DNA of 64,000 bases from a beta proteobacterium CB (lineage in GTDB: Bacteria; Pseudomonadota; Gammaproteobacteria; Burkholderiales; Burkholderiaceae), in assembly GCA_000342265.1 (NCBI GenBank), contig CP004348.1, positions 744,001-808,000 on the forward strand, read 5' to 3'. The notes beneath the pieces are model-generated. The model saw nothing but the letters and a program-made list of their open reading frames with translations, did no database searches and was not told where the DNA came from. Position numbers and translations under genes: made by a program. Positions 9,914 to 19,410 of this stretch are shown piece after piece (the first letter of the stretch is position 1; every line of letters begins with the position of its first letter).

Positions 9914-11035
9914 ATGAGCCTCTTATTTTCCAGTTTTGCATTGAACTCGCCTAAAGGGCAGCTAACGCTCCCCAATCGCATCGTAGTGGCACCGATGTGC
10001 CAGTATTCGGCCGTAAATGGGGAAGCTCAGGATTGGCATCTAATGCATTGGGGCAATCTCCTCAATAGCGGCGCAGGGCTATTTATCATTGAGGCTACTG
10101 GCGTGACGCCTGAGGGCCGCATTACCCCCGCCTGCCTTGGGCTATGGGATGACCTCACTGAGGCTGCTCTCAAAGATAAGCTCAGTAGAGCTCGTCAGCT
10201 GGCACCAAAAACACCGGTCTTTATTCAATTAGCGCATGCTGGCCGTAAGGCCTCGAGTGCAACTCCTTGGGCTGGCGGTCAGTTGCTATCTAAAGAGCAG
10301 GGTGGCTGGGAAACACTAGCCCCTTCTGCTATTCCACAGCTAAAGGATGAGCGCTTGCCGCATGAGCTCTCTAAAGCGGAGTTGGCAGAACTAATCAGTG
10401 CATTTGTTGTTGCAGCGCAGCGCGCTGAGCGAGTAGGCGTAGACGGCATTGAGTTGCATGGGGCGCATGGTTACCTCCTGCATCAATTTCTATCCCCAAT
10501 TGCCAATCAACGCTCTGATGAATACGGTGGTTCTTATGAAAACCGCATCCGCTTCCTTCTGGAATTGTTTACAGCCGTACGTCAGGCTTATCAAGGTGTG
10601 TTGGGGATTCGGATCTCTGCCAGCGATTGGATTGAGGGTGGTTGGACCCCGCAGGAGACTGCCGATTTTGCAGCTCGCCTAAAACCGCTGGGATGTGATT
10701 TTGTGCACATTTCATCAGGGGGGATTTCGCCATTGCAAAAGATTGCAATCGGACCAAATTACCAAGTGCCATTCGCCAAAATCGTAAAAGACCAATCTGG
10801 TCTACCTACGATGACTGTCGGCCTCATTACAGAGCCGCAACAAGCAGAGGATATTCTGCAACATGGTGATGCCGATCTGATCGCTTTAGCCCGTGCATTT
10901 TTATATAAGCCAAGATGGGCGTGGGAGGCTGCCGCAGCTTTAGGTGGCACTGTGCCCTCAAATGAGCGCTACTGGCGCTGTCTGCCGCGTGAAGCGCAGG
11001 CAATATTTGGTGACGTCAAAGTAGGGCAGCGATAA
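9914..11035 (+). CDS. NADH:flavin oxidoreductase, Old Yellow Enzyme family
   Basis: A 373-residue FMN-dependent TIM-barrel ene-reductase of the YqjM-like (thermophilic-like) OYE class. It shows NRIVVAPMCQYSA at the N-terminus (with the Cys that tunes FMN in this class), IQLAHAGRKAS, the active-site pair in GIELHGAHGYLLHQF with SPIANQRSDEYGG, and the C-terminal DLIALARAFLYKPRW phosphate-binding block. The frame is open 55 codons further upstream, but that part looks non-coding and runs through the intergenic palindrome. The ATG at 9914 starts directly with the family N-terminus, so I chose it. The physiological substrate is unknown. Confidence 0.92.
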   Translation: MSLLFSSFALNSPKGQLTLPNRIVVAPMCQYSAVNGEAQDWHLMHWGNLLNSGAGLFIIEATGVTPEGRITPACLGLWDDLTEAALKDKLSRARQLAPKTPVFIQLAHAGRKASSATPWAGGQLLSKEQGGWETLAPSAIPQLKDERLPHELSKAELAELISAFVVAAQRAERVGVDGIELHGAHGYLLHQFLSPIANQRSDEYGGSYENRIRFLLELFTAVRQAYQGVLGIRISASDWIEGGWTPQETADFAARLKPLGCDFVHISSGGISPLQKIAIGPNYQVPFAKIVKDQSGLPTMTVGLITEPQQAEDILQHGDADLIALARAFLYKPRWAWEAAAALGGTVPSNERYWRCLPREAQAIFGDVKVGQR

Positions 11036-11090
11036 TAGAGCGATAGCCCATAGCTAACATTACCAAACTAAAAATATAAATGAGTTATTA

Positions 11091-11750
11091 ATGAAGCAAC
11101 ACTCCGTAAGAGAATCTTGGCTTGAAGACGCCGTAAGACATTTAGAACCTGTTTTTTCAAAAGCGGGTTATGCAATTCCACCTGTCAGGGTGTCTTGTGG
11201 TTTTCCGGCTTCAAGTAGTCCAAGGACGACCTTGGGCCAGTGCTGGCCTCGGGAGCGCTCTGGTGGTGGGGTAAACGAGATTTTCATCTCCCCCAAGCTA
11301 GATGATCCTGTTCAGCTATTAGATACCTTAGTGCATGAGCTGTGTCACGCGGTAGATGATTGCTTTAGCGGCCACGGTGAAGACTTTAAGGGTATCGCCC
11401 AAACTGTTGGCCTAGAAGGTCCTGCTCGAATGGCGCATGCAACCGAAGAGTTGATGGTGCGCCTGATGATGATTAGCCAAGAGCTTGGCCCATATCCGCA
11501 TCAAGCGATTGTTTTTCCACCACCAAGACCGAGCAATGCGAGTCGTAATAAAGCCAAGTGTGCTCAGTGTGGATATGAGGTGACGCTCTTAAAGAAATGG
11601 GCAACTTATGGTGCACCTATTTGCCCCAAAGACAATATTCGTATGCAGGAAGCAGTTATTGAAACAATTGAAAATACGACTGAGCACGATACAGAATCTG
11701 TAACTGGCTCTAAACGTAAGGCGGATGAGATTCGTCGGGCAATTAGCTAA
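11091..11750 (+). CDS. SprT-like zinc metalloprotease-type protein
   Basis: A 219-residue SprT-like protein. The zinc-binding motif HELCHAVDD (HExxH) is near residue 83, with a third candidate ligand in the following GHGEDFK. A C-terminal zinc ribbon follows (CAQCGYE and, 16 residues on, ICPKDN). This is the architecture of the SprT/Spartan group, although the bacterial members' role is unsettled. The first 60 residues contain PPVRVSCGFPASSS, typical of the group. The last 30 residues are charged and probably disordered. The dehydrogenase gene follows after 34 bases. Confidence 0.85.
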   Translation: MKQHSVRESWLEDAVRHLEPVFSKAGYAIPPVRVSCGFPASSSPRTTLGQCWPRERSGGGVNEIFISPKLDDPVQLLDTLVHELCHAVDDCFSGHGEDFKGIAQTVGLEGPARMAHATEELMVRLMMISQELGPYPHQAIVFPPPRPSNASRNKAKCAQCGYEVTLLKKWATYGAPICPKDNIRMQEAVIETIENTTEHDTESVTGSKRKADEIRRAIS

Positions 11751-11784
11751 ATCGATTCACACCCAAAATCGGATGAGACATTCA

Positions 11785-12870
11785 ATGAAGAAAAATAAAG
11801 TGATCCAAAATCCTAAAATTGCCGTTATTCCTGGCGATGGAATTGGCAAAGAGGTCATGCCAGAAGGCGTACGCGCACTAGAAGCTGCTAGCAAAAAGTT
11901 TGGTATCGGTATGCAGTTCGATCATTTTGATTTTGCTAGCTGCGACTACTATCTTCAGCACGGCAAGATGATGCCCGATGATTGGTTCGATACCCTGATG
12001 CAATACGATGCCATCTTCTTTGGCGCCGTTGGTATGCCAAACATTCTTCCGGATCATGTTTCCTTATGGGGAAGCCTCATTCAGTTCCGTCGCTGCTTTG
12101 ACCAGTACGTCAATTTACGACCAGTTCGACTGCTTTCTGGTGTGCCTTGTCCCCTAGCAAACCGCAAACCGGGAGACATTGATTTTTACGTCGTACGTGA
12201 AAATACTGAGGGTGAATATTCCAGTGTTGGTGGAAAAATGTTCCCTGATACCGATCGAGAGTTTGTAATTCAGGAATCCATCTTTACTAGGCAAGGAGTT
12301 GACCGTATTCTTCAGTATGCTTTTGATCTTGCCCAAAGTCGTCCAAAGAAGCACCTAACCTCTGCTACCAAGTCCAATGGCATCGCAATTACTATGCCAT
12401 ATTGGGATGAACGAGTAGAAGAAATGGCTAAGCAATTTGGCGATGTGAGGATGGATAAATATCATATCGATATCTTGGCTGCGCACTTTGTCATGAACCC
12501 CGACAGATTTGACGTGGTGGTTGCTAGTAATTTATTTGGCGATATCTTGTCTGATTTAGGTCCAGCCTGCACTGGAACGATTGCGGTAGCACCATCAGGA
12601 AGTATTAATCCAGAAGGAAAATTTCCTTCGCTATTTGAGCCAGTTCATGGCTCTGCCCCCGACATTTACGGAAAGATGATTGCCAATCCCATTGGGCAGA
12701 TCTGGTCTGGATCAATGATGTTGGATCACTTGGGTTATCCGGAGGCGGGCAAGGCGATATTCCATGCCATTGAGCGAGTTCTTGCTGCAGACGGCTCTCC
12801 TCTCACACCTGACTTGGGTGGCAAGGCTCGTACAGATGATTTGGGTAAAGCGATCGCAGCTGAAATCTAA
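11785..12870 (+). CDS. Tartrate / D-malate-type decarboxylating dehydrogenase
   Basis: A 361-residue NAD-dependent beta-decarboxylating dehydrogenase of the isocitrate/isopropylmalate family. IAVIPGDGIGKEVMPEG starts the fold, LRPVRLLSGV carries the substrate arginines, FYVVRENTEGEYSS is the active-site loop, and the metal ligands lie in ASNLFGDILSDLG. The pattern DHVSLWGSLIQFRRCFDQYV is that of tartrate dehydrogenase (TtuC/YeaU, also D-malate dehydrogenase) rather than LeuB. The ATG at 11785 has GGATGAG upstream; longer starts at 11725 and 11773 add nothing family-like. The terminator for this gene lies inside the end of dnaQ. Confidence 0.88.
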   Translation: MKKNKVIQNPKIAVIPGDGIGKEVMPEGVRALEAASKKFGIGMQFDHFDFASCDYYLQHGKMMPDDWFDTLMQYDAIFFGAVGMPNILPDHVSLWGSLIQFRRCFDQYVNLRPVRLLSGVPCPLANRKPGDIDFYVVRENTEGEYSSVGGKMFPDTDREFVIQESIFTRQGVDRILQYAFDLAQSRPKKHLTSATKSNGIAITMPYWDERVEEMAKQFGDVRMDKYHIDILAAHFVMNPDRFDVVVASNLFGDILSDLGPACTGTIAVAPSGSINPEGKFPSLFEPVHGSAPDIYGKMIANPIGQIWSGSMMLDHLGYPEAGKAIFHAIERVLAADGSPLTPDLGGKARTDDLGKAIAAEI

Positions 12871-12890
12871 ATTGGTGTTGAGCTAGGCAG

Positions 12891-13601
12891 TTAGTTTGTT
12901 ACAGCAGAAGGACTCCATACGGGGTCCTTTTTACTTGCCTTTGCAATCTCACTTAGGATCTTTTCGTGCAACTGGCAATCCTCTTCGCTCGCTGTCATGA
13001 GTTTTAGATTGCTTGGCAAAGCCTTCATTTGTCCTGAGGCATCAGTTCCAACGGTGTAGTCAATGAGATCTATAGACAAATCTTCTTGACCACGCGTCAT
13101 TGCTACATAGACTTCTGCCAATAGCTGGGCATCCAGTAAAGCGCCGTGCAGGGTTCTATGTTGGTTGCTAATGGCAAAGCGTTCACAAAGTGCATCGAGT
13201 GAGTTACGTTTGCCCGGAAACATTTGCCGCGCATCTAGCAGGGTGTCGGTGATTTTAGAAGCAAGACCTCTGAAAGCAGGCCGCTTGAGTAAAGCAAACT
13301 CGTTATCAAGGAAGCCTAAGTCAAATGCCGCATTATGGATAACCACTTCAGCGCCATCAACAAACTCAATCAGCTCTTCAACAATATTGGCAAATACCGG
13401 CTTGTCCGACAAGAACTCGCGAGAGAGTCCATGAACTGCAAATGCGCCTGCGTCAATATCCCGCTCAGGATTAATGTAGTAATGGAAAGTGCGATCAGTT
13501 AAACGGCGACCTACCATTTCCACGCAACCGATTTCAATAATACGATCGCCTGTAGCAGGATTCAGACCAGTGGTTTCGGTATCGAGAATAACTTGACGCA
13601 T
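12891..13601 (-). CDS. dnaQ: DNA polymerase III epsilon subunit (3'-5' exonuclease)
   Basis: A 236-residue proofreading exonuclease subunit of the replicative polymerase. ExoI is ILDTETTGL at the N-terminus, ExoII is HNAAFDLGFLDNE near residue 98, and ExoIII is the HGALLDAQLLAEVY segment near residue 152. The start codon overlaps the RND gene stop by one base (TAATG), so dnaQ is probably translated from a message that includes the efflux pair. In E. coli dnaQ sits beside rnhA; here the two are parted by the RND genes. Confidence 0.96.
   Translation of the reverse strand: MRQVILDTETTGLNPATGDRIIEIGCVEMVGRRLTDRTFHYYINPERDIDAGAFAVHGLSREFLSDKPVFANIVEELIEFVDGAEVVIHNAAFDLGFLDNEFALLKRPAFRGLASKITDTLLDARQMFPGKRNSLDALCERFAISNQHRTLHGALLDAQLLAEVYVAMTRGQEDLSIDLIDYTVGTDASGQMKALPSNLKLMTASEEDCQLHEKILSEIAKASKKDPVWSPSAVTN
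12908..12932 (+). terminator. Terminator of the dehydrogenase gene, inside dnaQ
   Basis: A 9-bp stem AAGGACTCC (12908-12916) / GGGGTCCTT (12921-12929) with loop ATAC and a run of five T acts on plus-strand transcription. It lies within the last codons of dnaQ, which is read from the other strand. Confidence 0.75.
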
Positions 13602-16600
13602 TAGGTGCCTTCCAAAACAGATGGGGGAATTTCCATGGGTCCATTACCTGCATATTTATCCAAATACAGGTAGATCACAGGAGTAATGATGAGGGTTACA
13701 AATTGGGAGAAGATGAGTCCGCCTGCGACGCTGATGCCAAGCGGTTGTCTCAATTCTGCTCCAGCGCCTAAGCCTAGTGCAATGGGAAGTGCACCCATGA
13801 GGGCTGCGATGGTGGTCATCATGATCGGCCTAAAACGCAAGATACAAGCAGTGCGGATGGCCTTCTCTGGCGACATACCCTGATTTCGCTGCGCATCTAA
13901 AGCAAAGTCAATCATCAAAATAGCATTCTTCTTCACAATACCAATAAGCAACAAGATGCCAATGGAGGCAACGATGGTCAACTCAAATCCAAAAATACGA
14001 AGAGATAAAATTGCGCCAATGGCAGCAGAGGGGAGTCCAGCCAAAATGGTGAGAGGGTGGATGTAGCTTTCATATAGAACGCCAAGCAATATGTAAATAA
14101 CGCCTAAGGCAGCCAGGATTAAGATAATTTGACCGGACTGATTATCTTTAAATACAGCAGCATCACCACCATAGCTGGTAATAATTGAAGGCGGAAGTCC
14201 TATTTCTTTCTCATACCCATCAATTGCCTTAGTTGCATCACCAAGGAAAACATCTGGTGCGAGGTTAAAGGAGATAGTCACCGCCGGAATTTGACCTTGA
14301 TGATTAACGGCGGTTGGGCCAACAGTGCGGACAAAGCTAGCCAAGCTGGAGAGAGGAATTAACTTATCAGTGGCGCGACCTCTAACAAACACTTTACTGA
14401 GATCGGTCTCAAACTGACGATCATTCTCAGCAGTTTCTAGGATGACATAGTAGGTGTTGACCGGCGTGTAGATGGTGGACACCTGGCGCTCGCCAAACGA
14501 GTTATACAGTGCGCTGCGAATATCCGCAATCGTTACGCCAGCGCTAGCAGCTTGCTCTCGATTGATCTCAATCTTGACGTTGAGACCTTTCATTTTCGAG
14601 TCGCTCGTGACATCTCTAAAAATGGGATTGGAGCGAATCTTATCCGTCATCTTGTCTGCCCACTCATTCACGCCTTCAAAGCCTACGCTTTGAAGCGTAA
14701 ATTGGTAGCGACTCTTACTGCTGCGACCACCCAGTTGTAAATTTTGAACTGGACGCATATAAACCTGAAGGCCTGGAATATCTTTGAACTTATTTCGCAA
14801 CCCCTCTATGACCTTAGCCATTTTTTCGCGGTCACCCTTCGGCTTTAAGATGATGAAGAAACGACCAGTGTTTCTTCCGGCGCTTTGACCGCCACCCAGA
14901 ATGGAGATCGAGTTAGCAACGTTAGGATCGTTATTGACAATCTCTGCTGCGCGGTCTTGAAGCTCTAGCATGGTCTTAAAGGAGGTATCTTCTGCAGCTT
15001 CTGTGGTTGCAGTGATTTGACCAATATCCTCTTCAGGAAAAAATCCTTTAGGACTATTTGCAAATAAGTAAATGGTGAGAAAGAGACTAGCCACAGCCCC
15101 CCACAATACTTTTTTACGATTAGCTAATGCCAGATCTAAATAGTGAATGTAGGCCTTCAGAGACCAGTCAAAAATCCGATCAAATTTTTTCGTGATCGCA
15201 TACTCTTTTGGATGGTCGCCAGGTTTAGGTAAGAAGCGGCTGCAGAGCAGGGGGACTATGGTGAGGGAGACCACTGCTGAAACCAGAATCGCAAGTGAAA
15301 CTACCACCGCAAATTCTCTAAATAGTAGGCCGATTGGACCTGTCATAAAGAACAGGGGAATGAAGACCGCTACCAAAGAGATGGAGATAGAGATGATTGT
15401 GAATCCCACCTCTTTACTACCTTTGAGCGAGGCTTTAAGCGGATCCATGCCTTGTTCAATGTAACGCATGATGTTTTCAAGAACAACAATGGCATCGTCC
15501 ACCACTAGACCAACAGCAAGAGTAATTCCCAGCAAGGAAATATTGTCTAAGCTGTAGCCCAAAAGGTAGAGCAAGAAGAATGCGCCGATGAGCGAGATGG
15601 GGAGGCTGATCGAAGGAATCAGAGTTGCTGATATGCGCTTCAAGAATAAGAAGATCACCAAGACCACGAGCAAAATAGTTAAGACTAAAGTGATGTTGAC
15701 ATCATGAATCGCTTCAATGATGGAGAGGGATCGGTCGTTGATGAGCGTCAATTTAATAGACGCTGGCATTTGTTCTTGTAATGAAGGAAGCAATTTTTTG
15801 ATTGCTTTGACAAGATCTACTGTATTTGCATTGGGTTGCCGCAAAATACCAATCGCAATGGAGCGCTCTCCACCCGACGTAGCAAAGGTCTTTACATCCT
15901 CAAAACTTTCTTGCACATCTGCGACATCGCGAAGATACACCGGTAAGCCATTACGCTGCGCAATGATGAGGTTGCCGAATTCTTCTGCTTTGACTAATTG
16001 AGGATTGGCATAAATAGTGATCAGCTGACGCGGACCATCTAAGGTTCCCACTGGGCTATTGGTATTGGCCTTATTGATGGCAGTGGCCAATTCTTCCATA
16101 GTAATGTTGCGATTGCCCAAGGCGTCGGGGCGCACGCTCACACGGACAGCGTAGCGTTTGGCGCCATATACCTGTACTTGAGAGACTCCGCGAATAGTCG
16201 AGATATTTGGAGCTAGAAGATTCTCTGCGTAGTCATTGATCTCAGATAGGCTCATCGATGGTGAGCTAACTCGAATGACAAGAACTGCTGTATCAGCAGG
16301 ATTAATTTTGCGATAAGAGGGTGGTACCGTCATCTCAATCGGTAGACGCCTCTGGGCTCGTAATAGCGCTGCTTGCACATCCACTGCCGCTTTATCAATA
16401 TCCCTGTCGTTATTAAATTCTAGGGTGATACTCGTGCTGCCAAGCGTATTGGTGGAGCTGATGACTTTGATGCCATCAATGGTTGAAAACTCTTTTTCTA
16501 ATGGCAGCGCTACAGAAGACGCCATATTTTCTGGTGCAGCTCCTGGAAGACTCGCGCTTACCGAAATAATCGGTGTATTAAAGCTAGGAAGTGCTGCAAC

Positions 16601-16699
16601 AGGAATATTGAAGTAGGCAACAGCGCCTGCAATCACGATTGAAATCGATAGCAGCACCGTCATGACGGGCCGTCTAATACATAACTCAGAAAGCGTCAT
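13601..16699 (-). CDS. RND efflux pump permease, MdtC/AcrB-like
   Basis: A 1032-residue inner-membrane resistance-nodulation-division transporter that exports drugs or other amphiphiles using the proton gradient. It begins LSELCIRRPVMTVLLS, typical of the family, and the proton-relay block LAVGLVVDDAIVVLENI is near residue 400. It has twelve predicted membrane helices and two large periplasmic loops. The likeness is to the MdtB/MdtC (MuxB/C) branch. The adaptor gene overlaps its start by 4 bases. No outer-membrane TolC-like channel is encoded nearby, so one from elsewhere must be used. Substrates are unknown. Confidence 0.93.
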   Translation of the reverse strand: MTLSELCIRRPVMTVLLSISIVIAGAVAYFNIPVAALPSFNTPIISVSASLPGAAPENMASSVALPLEKEFSTIDGIKVISSTNTLGSTSITLEFNNDRDIDKAAVDVQAALLRAQRRLPIEMTVPPSYRKINPADTAVLVIRVSSPSMSLSEINDYAENLLAPNISTIRGVSQVQVYGAKRYAVRVSVRPDALGNRNITMEELATAINKANTNSPVGTLDGPRQLITIYANPQLVKAEEFGNLIIAQRNGLPVYLRDVADVQESFEDVKTFATSGGERSIAIGILRQPNANTVDLVKAIKKLLPSLQEQMPASIKLTLINDRSLSIIEAIHDVNITLVLTILLVVLVIFLFLKRISATLIPSISLPISLIGAFFLLYLLGYSLDNISLLGITLAVGLVVDDAIVVLENIMRYIEQGMDPLKASLKGSKEVGFTIISISISLVAVFIPLFFMTGPIGLLFREFAVVVSLAILVSAVVSLTIVPLLCSRFLPKPGDHPKEYAITKKFDRIFDWSLKAYIHYLDLALANRKKVLWGAVASLFLTIYLFANSPKGFFPEEDIGQITATTEAAEDTSFKTMLELQDRAAEIVNNDPNVANSISILGGGQSAGRNTGRFFIILKPKGDREKMAKVIEGLRNKFKDIPGLQVYMRPVQNLQLGGRSSKSRYQFTLQSVGFEGVNEWADKMTDKIRSNPIFRDVTSDSKMKGLNVKIEINREQAASAGVTIADIRSALYNSFGERQVSTIYTPVNTYYVILETAENDRQFETDLSKVFVRGRATDKLIPLSSLASFVRTVGPTAVNHQGQIPAVTISFNLAPDVFLGDATKAIDGYEKEIGLPPSIITSYGGDAAVFKDNQSGQIILILAALGVIYILLGVLYESYIHPLTILAGLPSAAIGAILSLRIFGFELTIVASIGILLLIGIVKKNAILMIDFALDAQRNQGMSPEKAIRTACILRFRPIMMTTIAALMGALPIALGLGAGAELRQPLGISVAGGLIFSQFVTLIITPVIYLYLDKYAGNGPMEIPPSVLEGT

Positions 16700-18078
16700 T
16701 TTGTCTCAGGCGCAGGAGTGGGTGTAGCTGCTTTCGCTGGCGCGGCTGCAGGAGTTGGTTGCTTTGCTTCTCTGATCTTGCTGCCAGGGCGCAAGTTTTG
16801 TTTACCCTCTACAACGATTCGATCGCCTGCTTCGATCCCGCTAATGACTGAAGTGCCCTTATATTCATAAACAACCTTGATGGGTTTGGGTTGAACCTTG
16901 TCATCTTTGTTTACAACGTAAACCAGGCGCCCTTTGGGGCTGATCACAATCGCTTCTGATGGCACTGCAATAGCATCTTTTAGCGTATTGGCATTTAATG
17001 AGACGCGAGCAAACTGCCCTGGTAATAAAGTCATCTTCTCATTTGGAATTTGAGCGCGCACTCGGACGGCAGCGATGCTCGGGTCTACTTGATTATCGAT
17101 AACAAGCACCTCACCTTCGTAAACAGATTTAGCGTCATTACCAACGCTTACTTTTACTTTGAGTGGCGCATCAGCTTGTTTACCCTCCATTAATAGCGGG
17201 ATGTCTTTCTCGGGCACAACAAATTGAACGTTGATCGGATTTAGTTGGGTGATGGTCACCATGGATCCAACACTAGAGGTGGCTGTAGAGCTGGTGGCGG
17301 TAGTGACGATATTGCTCGCTTGCACTAAGGAGCCTGGAAATACGTTCACAATACCTGCGCGACCTGCAATAGGGGAGCGAATGGAGTCAAAAGAGAGTTG
17401 AACTTCAGCGGAGCGTGCAGCAGCTTGAGCTGACTTTGCGTTGGCTAGAGAAGTTTCCAAGCCTGCTTTTGAAATGAAGTTCTTGGCGACTAATTCTTTG
17501 GCTCGTAAGTATTGTTTTTGTGCGTCGTCAGCTAATGCTTTTAATTTCTCATAGTTAGCGCGATCATTGCGATCGTCCAGGGTAAAGAGGAGCTCACCTT
17601 CTTTCACCTCCTGCCCATCTTTTACGTGAATGGTTTTCACAGTATTGGTAGTCATTGGACGAATATCCACAATACTGCTGGAGATGATCGTCCCAGTAGC
17701 CTCAATGATTAGAGGAATGTCTTTCTTCTCCACTACCACGCTCGTAATGGTTTGCGGACCCCCTGTTTTGCCAGTAGCAGGGAAGAAATAATCAAATGCC
17801 TTGGAACCTGCATACAAAACAAGCAATATGGCCAAAATCCGCCACTTGTACTTCAGCGTGAATTCTTTCGCTGTCGCGTAATCTAATTTTTTGACCTTAC
17901 CAAGATATGGGGAAGCCTTTTGCCAAAGAGTACATAAGCGCGCCTTTATCGTATTTTTGAGTAAGGGCAACTTGGCAACTGCTTTATCGAGTGCTGATTC
18001 AATTTTTGACACGGTCTCGGAGTTTTTCTTGGTTCTATATGGATTTAGCGGTGCATTCTTTACCAGCTTTGAATGCAT
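16696..18078 (-). CDS. RND efflux periplasmic adaptor (membrane fusion protein)
   Basis: A 460-residue MdtA/AcrA-like adaptor that links the RND permease to an outer-membrane channel. The usual parts are visible: a membrane anchor at about residues 77-95 (WRILAILLVLYAG), the barrel/lipoyl start (VVVEKKDIPLIIEATGTI), the lipoyl half DGQEVKEGELLFTLDDR, a helical hairpin and a Pro/Ala-rich tail (residues about 440-460). Unusually, about 75 charged residues precede the anchor, so the protein would have a cytoplasmic N-terminal segment. The stop overlaps the permease start by 4 bases. Confidence 0.9.
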   Translation of the reverse strand: MHSKLVKNAPLNPYRTKKNSETVSKIESALDKAVAKLPLLKNTIKARLCTLWQKASPYLGKVKKLDYATAKEFTLKYKWRILAILLVLYAGSKAFDYFFPATGKTGGPQTITSVVVEKKDIPLIIEATGTIISSSIVDIRPMTTNTVKTIHVKDGQEVKEGELLFTLDDRNDRANYEKLKALADDAQKQYLRAKELVAKNFISKAGLETSLANAKSAQAAARSAEVQLSFDSIRSPIAGRAGIVNVFPGSLVQASNIVTTATSSTATSSVGSMVTITQLNPINVQFVVPEKDIPLLMEGKQADAPLKVKVSVGNDAKSVYEGEVLVIDNQVDPSIAAVRVRAQIPNEKMTLLPGQFARVSLNANTLKDAIAVPSEAIVISPKGRLVYVVNKDDKVQPKPIKVVYEYKGTSVISGIEAGDRIVVEGKQNLRPGSKIREAKQPTPAAAPAKAATPTPAPETK

Positions 18079-18128
18079 TCATTCTCTCATAAGACCGCTA
18101 AAAACGGGCTTGCCGACACCTATCCAAT

Positions 18129-18584
18129 CTAGGGTAGGAATTCCTCAACACCTTTGTTTGCTAGGAGGTCTGCAAGCTCATTTCCGGGGTGGCCATTGTG
18201 TCCGCGGACCCAATGCCAAGAGATCTTGTGGTCTGGGAGGAGGGCATCCAATTCCTGCCACAAATCGGCATTCTTGACGGGGTCCTTGCTGGCAGTCTTC
18301 CAGCCTCTTTTTTTCCAGCCCTCCAACCACTCAGTAACGCCTTTTTGGACGTACTGTGAGTCAGTCCACAGTTCTACTGAGCTGGTTTGCTTCAGGGCTC
18401 GTAGCGCATGAATCACCGCACTAATTTCCATGCGGTTATTAGTAGTGTGCTCAGCGCCCCCATGTAAATGCTTCTCATGACCGCCCGAGCGCAAAACCGC
18501 ACCCCAGCCACCAGGTCCGGGGTTGCCTTTGCAGGCACCATCGGTGTAAATAACAATATGGGGGAGGGATTTGGTGTGAGGCAT
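18129..18584 (-). CDS. rnhA: Ribonuclease HI
   Basis: A 151-residue enzyme that degrades the RNA strand of RNA-DNA hybrids. It shows [17 protein letters not shown] with catalytic Asp, [15 protein letters not shown] with catalytic Glu, [12 protein letters not shown] with catalytic Asp, and [14 protein letters not shown] with the loop His. Length is normal. The methyltransferase stop lies just upstream (4-base gap), so the two are probably cotranscribed. Confidence 0.96.
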   Translation of the reverse strand: MPHTKSLPHIVIYTDGACKGNPGPGGWGAVLRSGGHEKHLHGGAEHTTNNRMEISAVIHALRALKQTSSVELWTDSQYVQKGVTEWLEGWKKRGWKTASKDPVKNADLWQELDALLPDHKISWHWVRGHNGHPGNELADLLANKGVEEFLP

Positions 18585-18588
18585 ACCG

Positions 18589-19404
18589 TTAATTTACTTT
18601 GTCTTGGCTGTTTGCTAAATTCTGCCGACTTTCAGCAGCCGGACTTAATTGGGCCATTGCTGGAATACGTAAGCCCTGAACCTGCCCAATTAAGCGCATG
18701 CCTTGCTGGCGTTTAATGGCTGAGACCAAGAAAACGGCTCCAAAAATAGGCCACCAGCGGTTGCCCGCAGGTTCCATAAAGTCCATTCTGGACATGCCTG
18801 ACTCACCGCTGAGCGGGAGCTTGTAGCAGCCAAAATGACCTCGGTCCAATGAGAAGTTCAGTAACTGCAGCCAATCTTTAATTCTGAGAAGGCCAATAAA
18901 TTGACCATCTCGCGGTAGATAAGGGCTTCCAATCAATCGGCTGAGATATTGGCGCATACCCCAAAGACTGGCGGGATTAAAGCCTGAAATAATCAAACGA
19001 CCCTCAGGGCGAAGGACGCGCTCGGCCTCTCGCAGGATTTGATGGGGGTCGGCAGCGAATTCCAAAACATGTGGCAGCACTAATAAGTCAATACTTTCTG
19101 AGGCAAAGGGGAGTTCGTTGGCATTGCCCTCAATCTCATGCCAATTGAACTCTCCGACCTGTTTTTGGCGATCATGAGCGTTAATCAGTAGGGCATGCAA
19201 AGGCATGCGGTTTTCTGCCAAGGTATTGATTTGCGGCAGACCGATTTGTACGGCATAAAAACCAAAGACATCGGCCACAATTTGATTGAAGCATTTTTGC
19301 TCCCAGGCTAGTACATAGCGTCCTGGGGGCGATTGCAGCCACTTTTCCCATGAACTCCATGGTGGTGCAGGCATCTGAGATGGGGGAGGTGGGGTTGGTA
19401 TCAT
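18589..19404 (-). CDS. SAM-dependent methyltransferase, YafS-like
   Basis: A 271-residue class I methyltransferase. The SAM fold is recognised from [22 protein letters not shown] (motif around residues 92-113) and the following [21 protein letters not shown], typical of Methyltransf_11 proteins. Its place between gloB and rnhA matches E. coli yafS. The substrate is unknown. The first 15 residues are Pro-rich and may be dispensable; M11 (start at 19374) is an alternative start. Only 6 bases separate its start from the divergent gloB start. Confidence 0.85.
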   Translation of the reverse strand: MIPTPPPPSQMPAPPWSSWEKWLQSPPGRYVLAWEQKCFNQIVADVFGFYAVQIGLPQINTLAENRMPLHALLINAHDRQKQVGEFNWHEIEGNANELPFASESIDLLVLPHVLEFAADPHQILREAERVLRPEGRLIISGFNPASLWGMRQYLSRLIGSPYLPRDGQFIGLLRIKDWLQLLNFSLDRGHFGCYKLPLSGESGMSRMDFMEPAGNRWWPIFGAVFLVSAIKRQQGMRLIGQVQGLRIPAMAQLSPAAESRQNLANSQDKVN

Positions 19405-19410
19405 CGGTCT

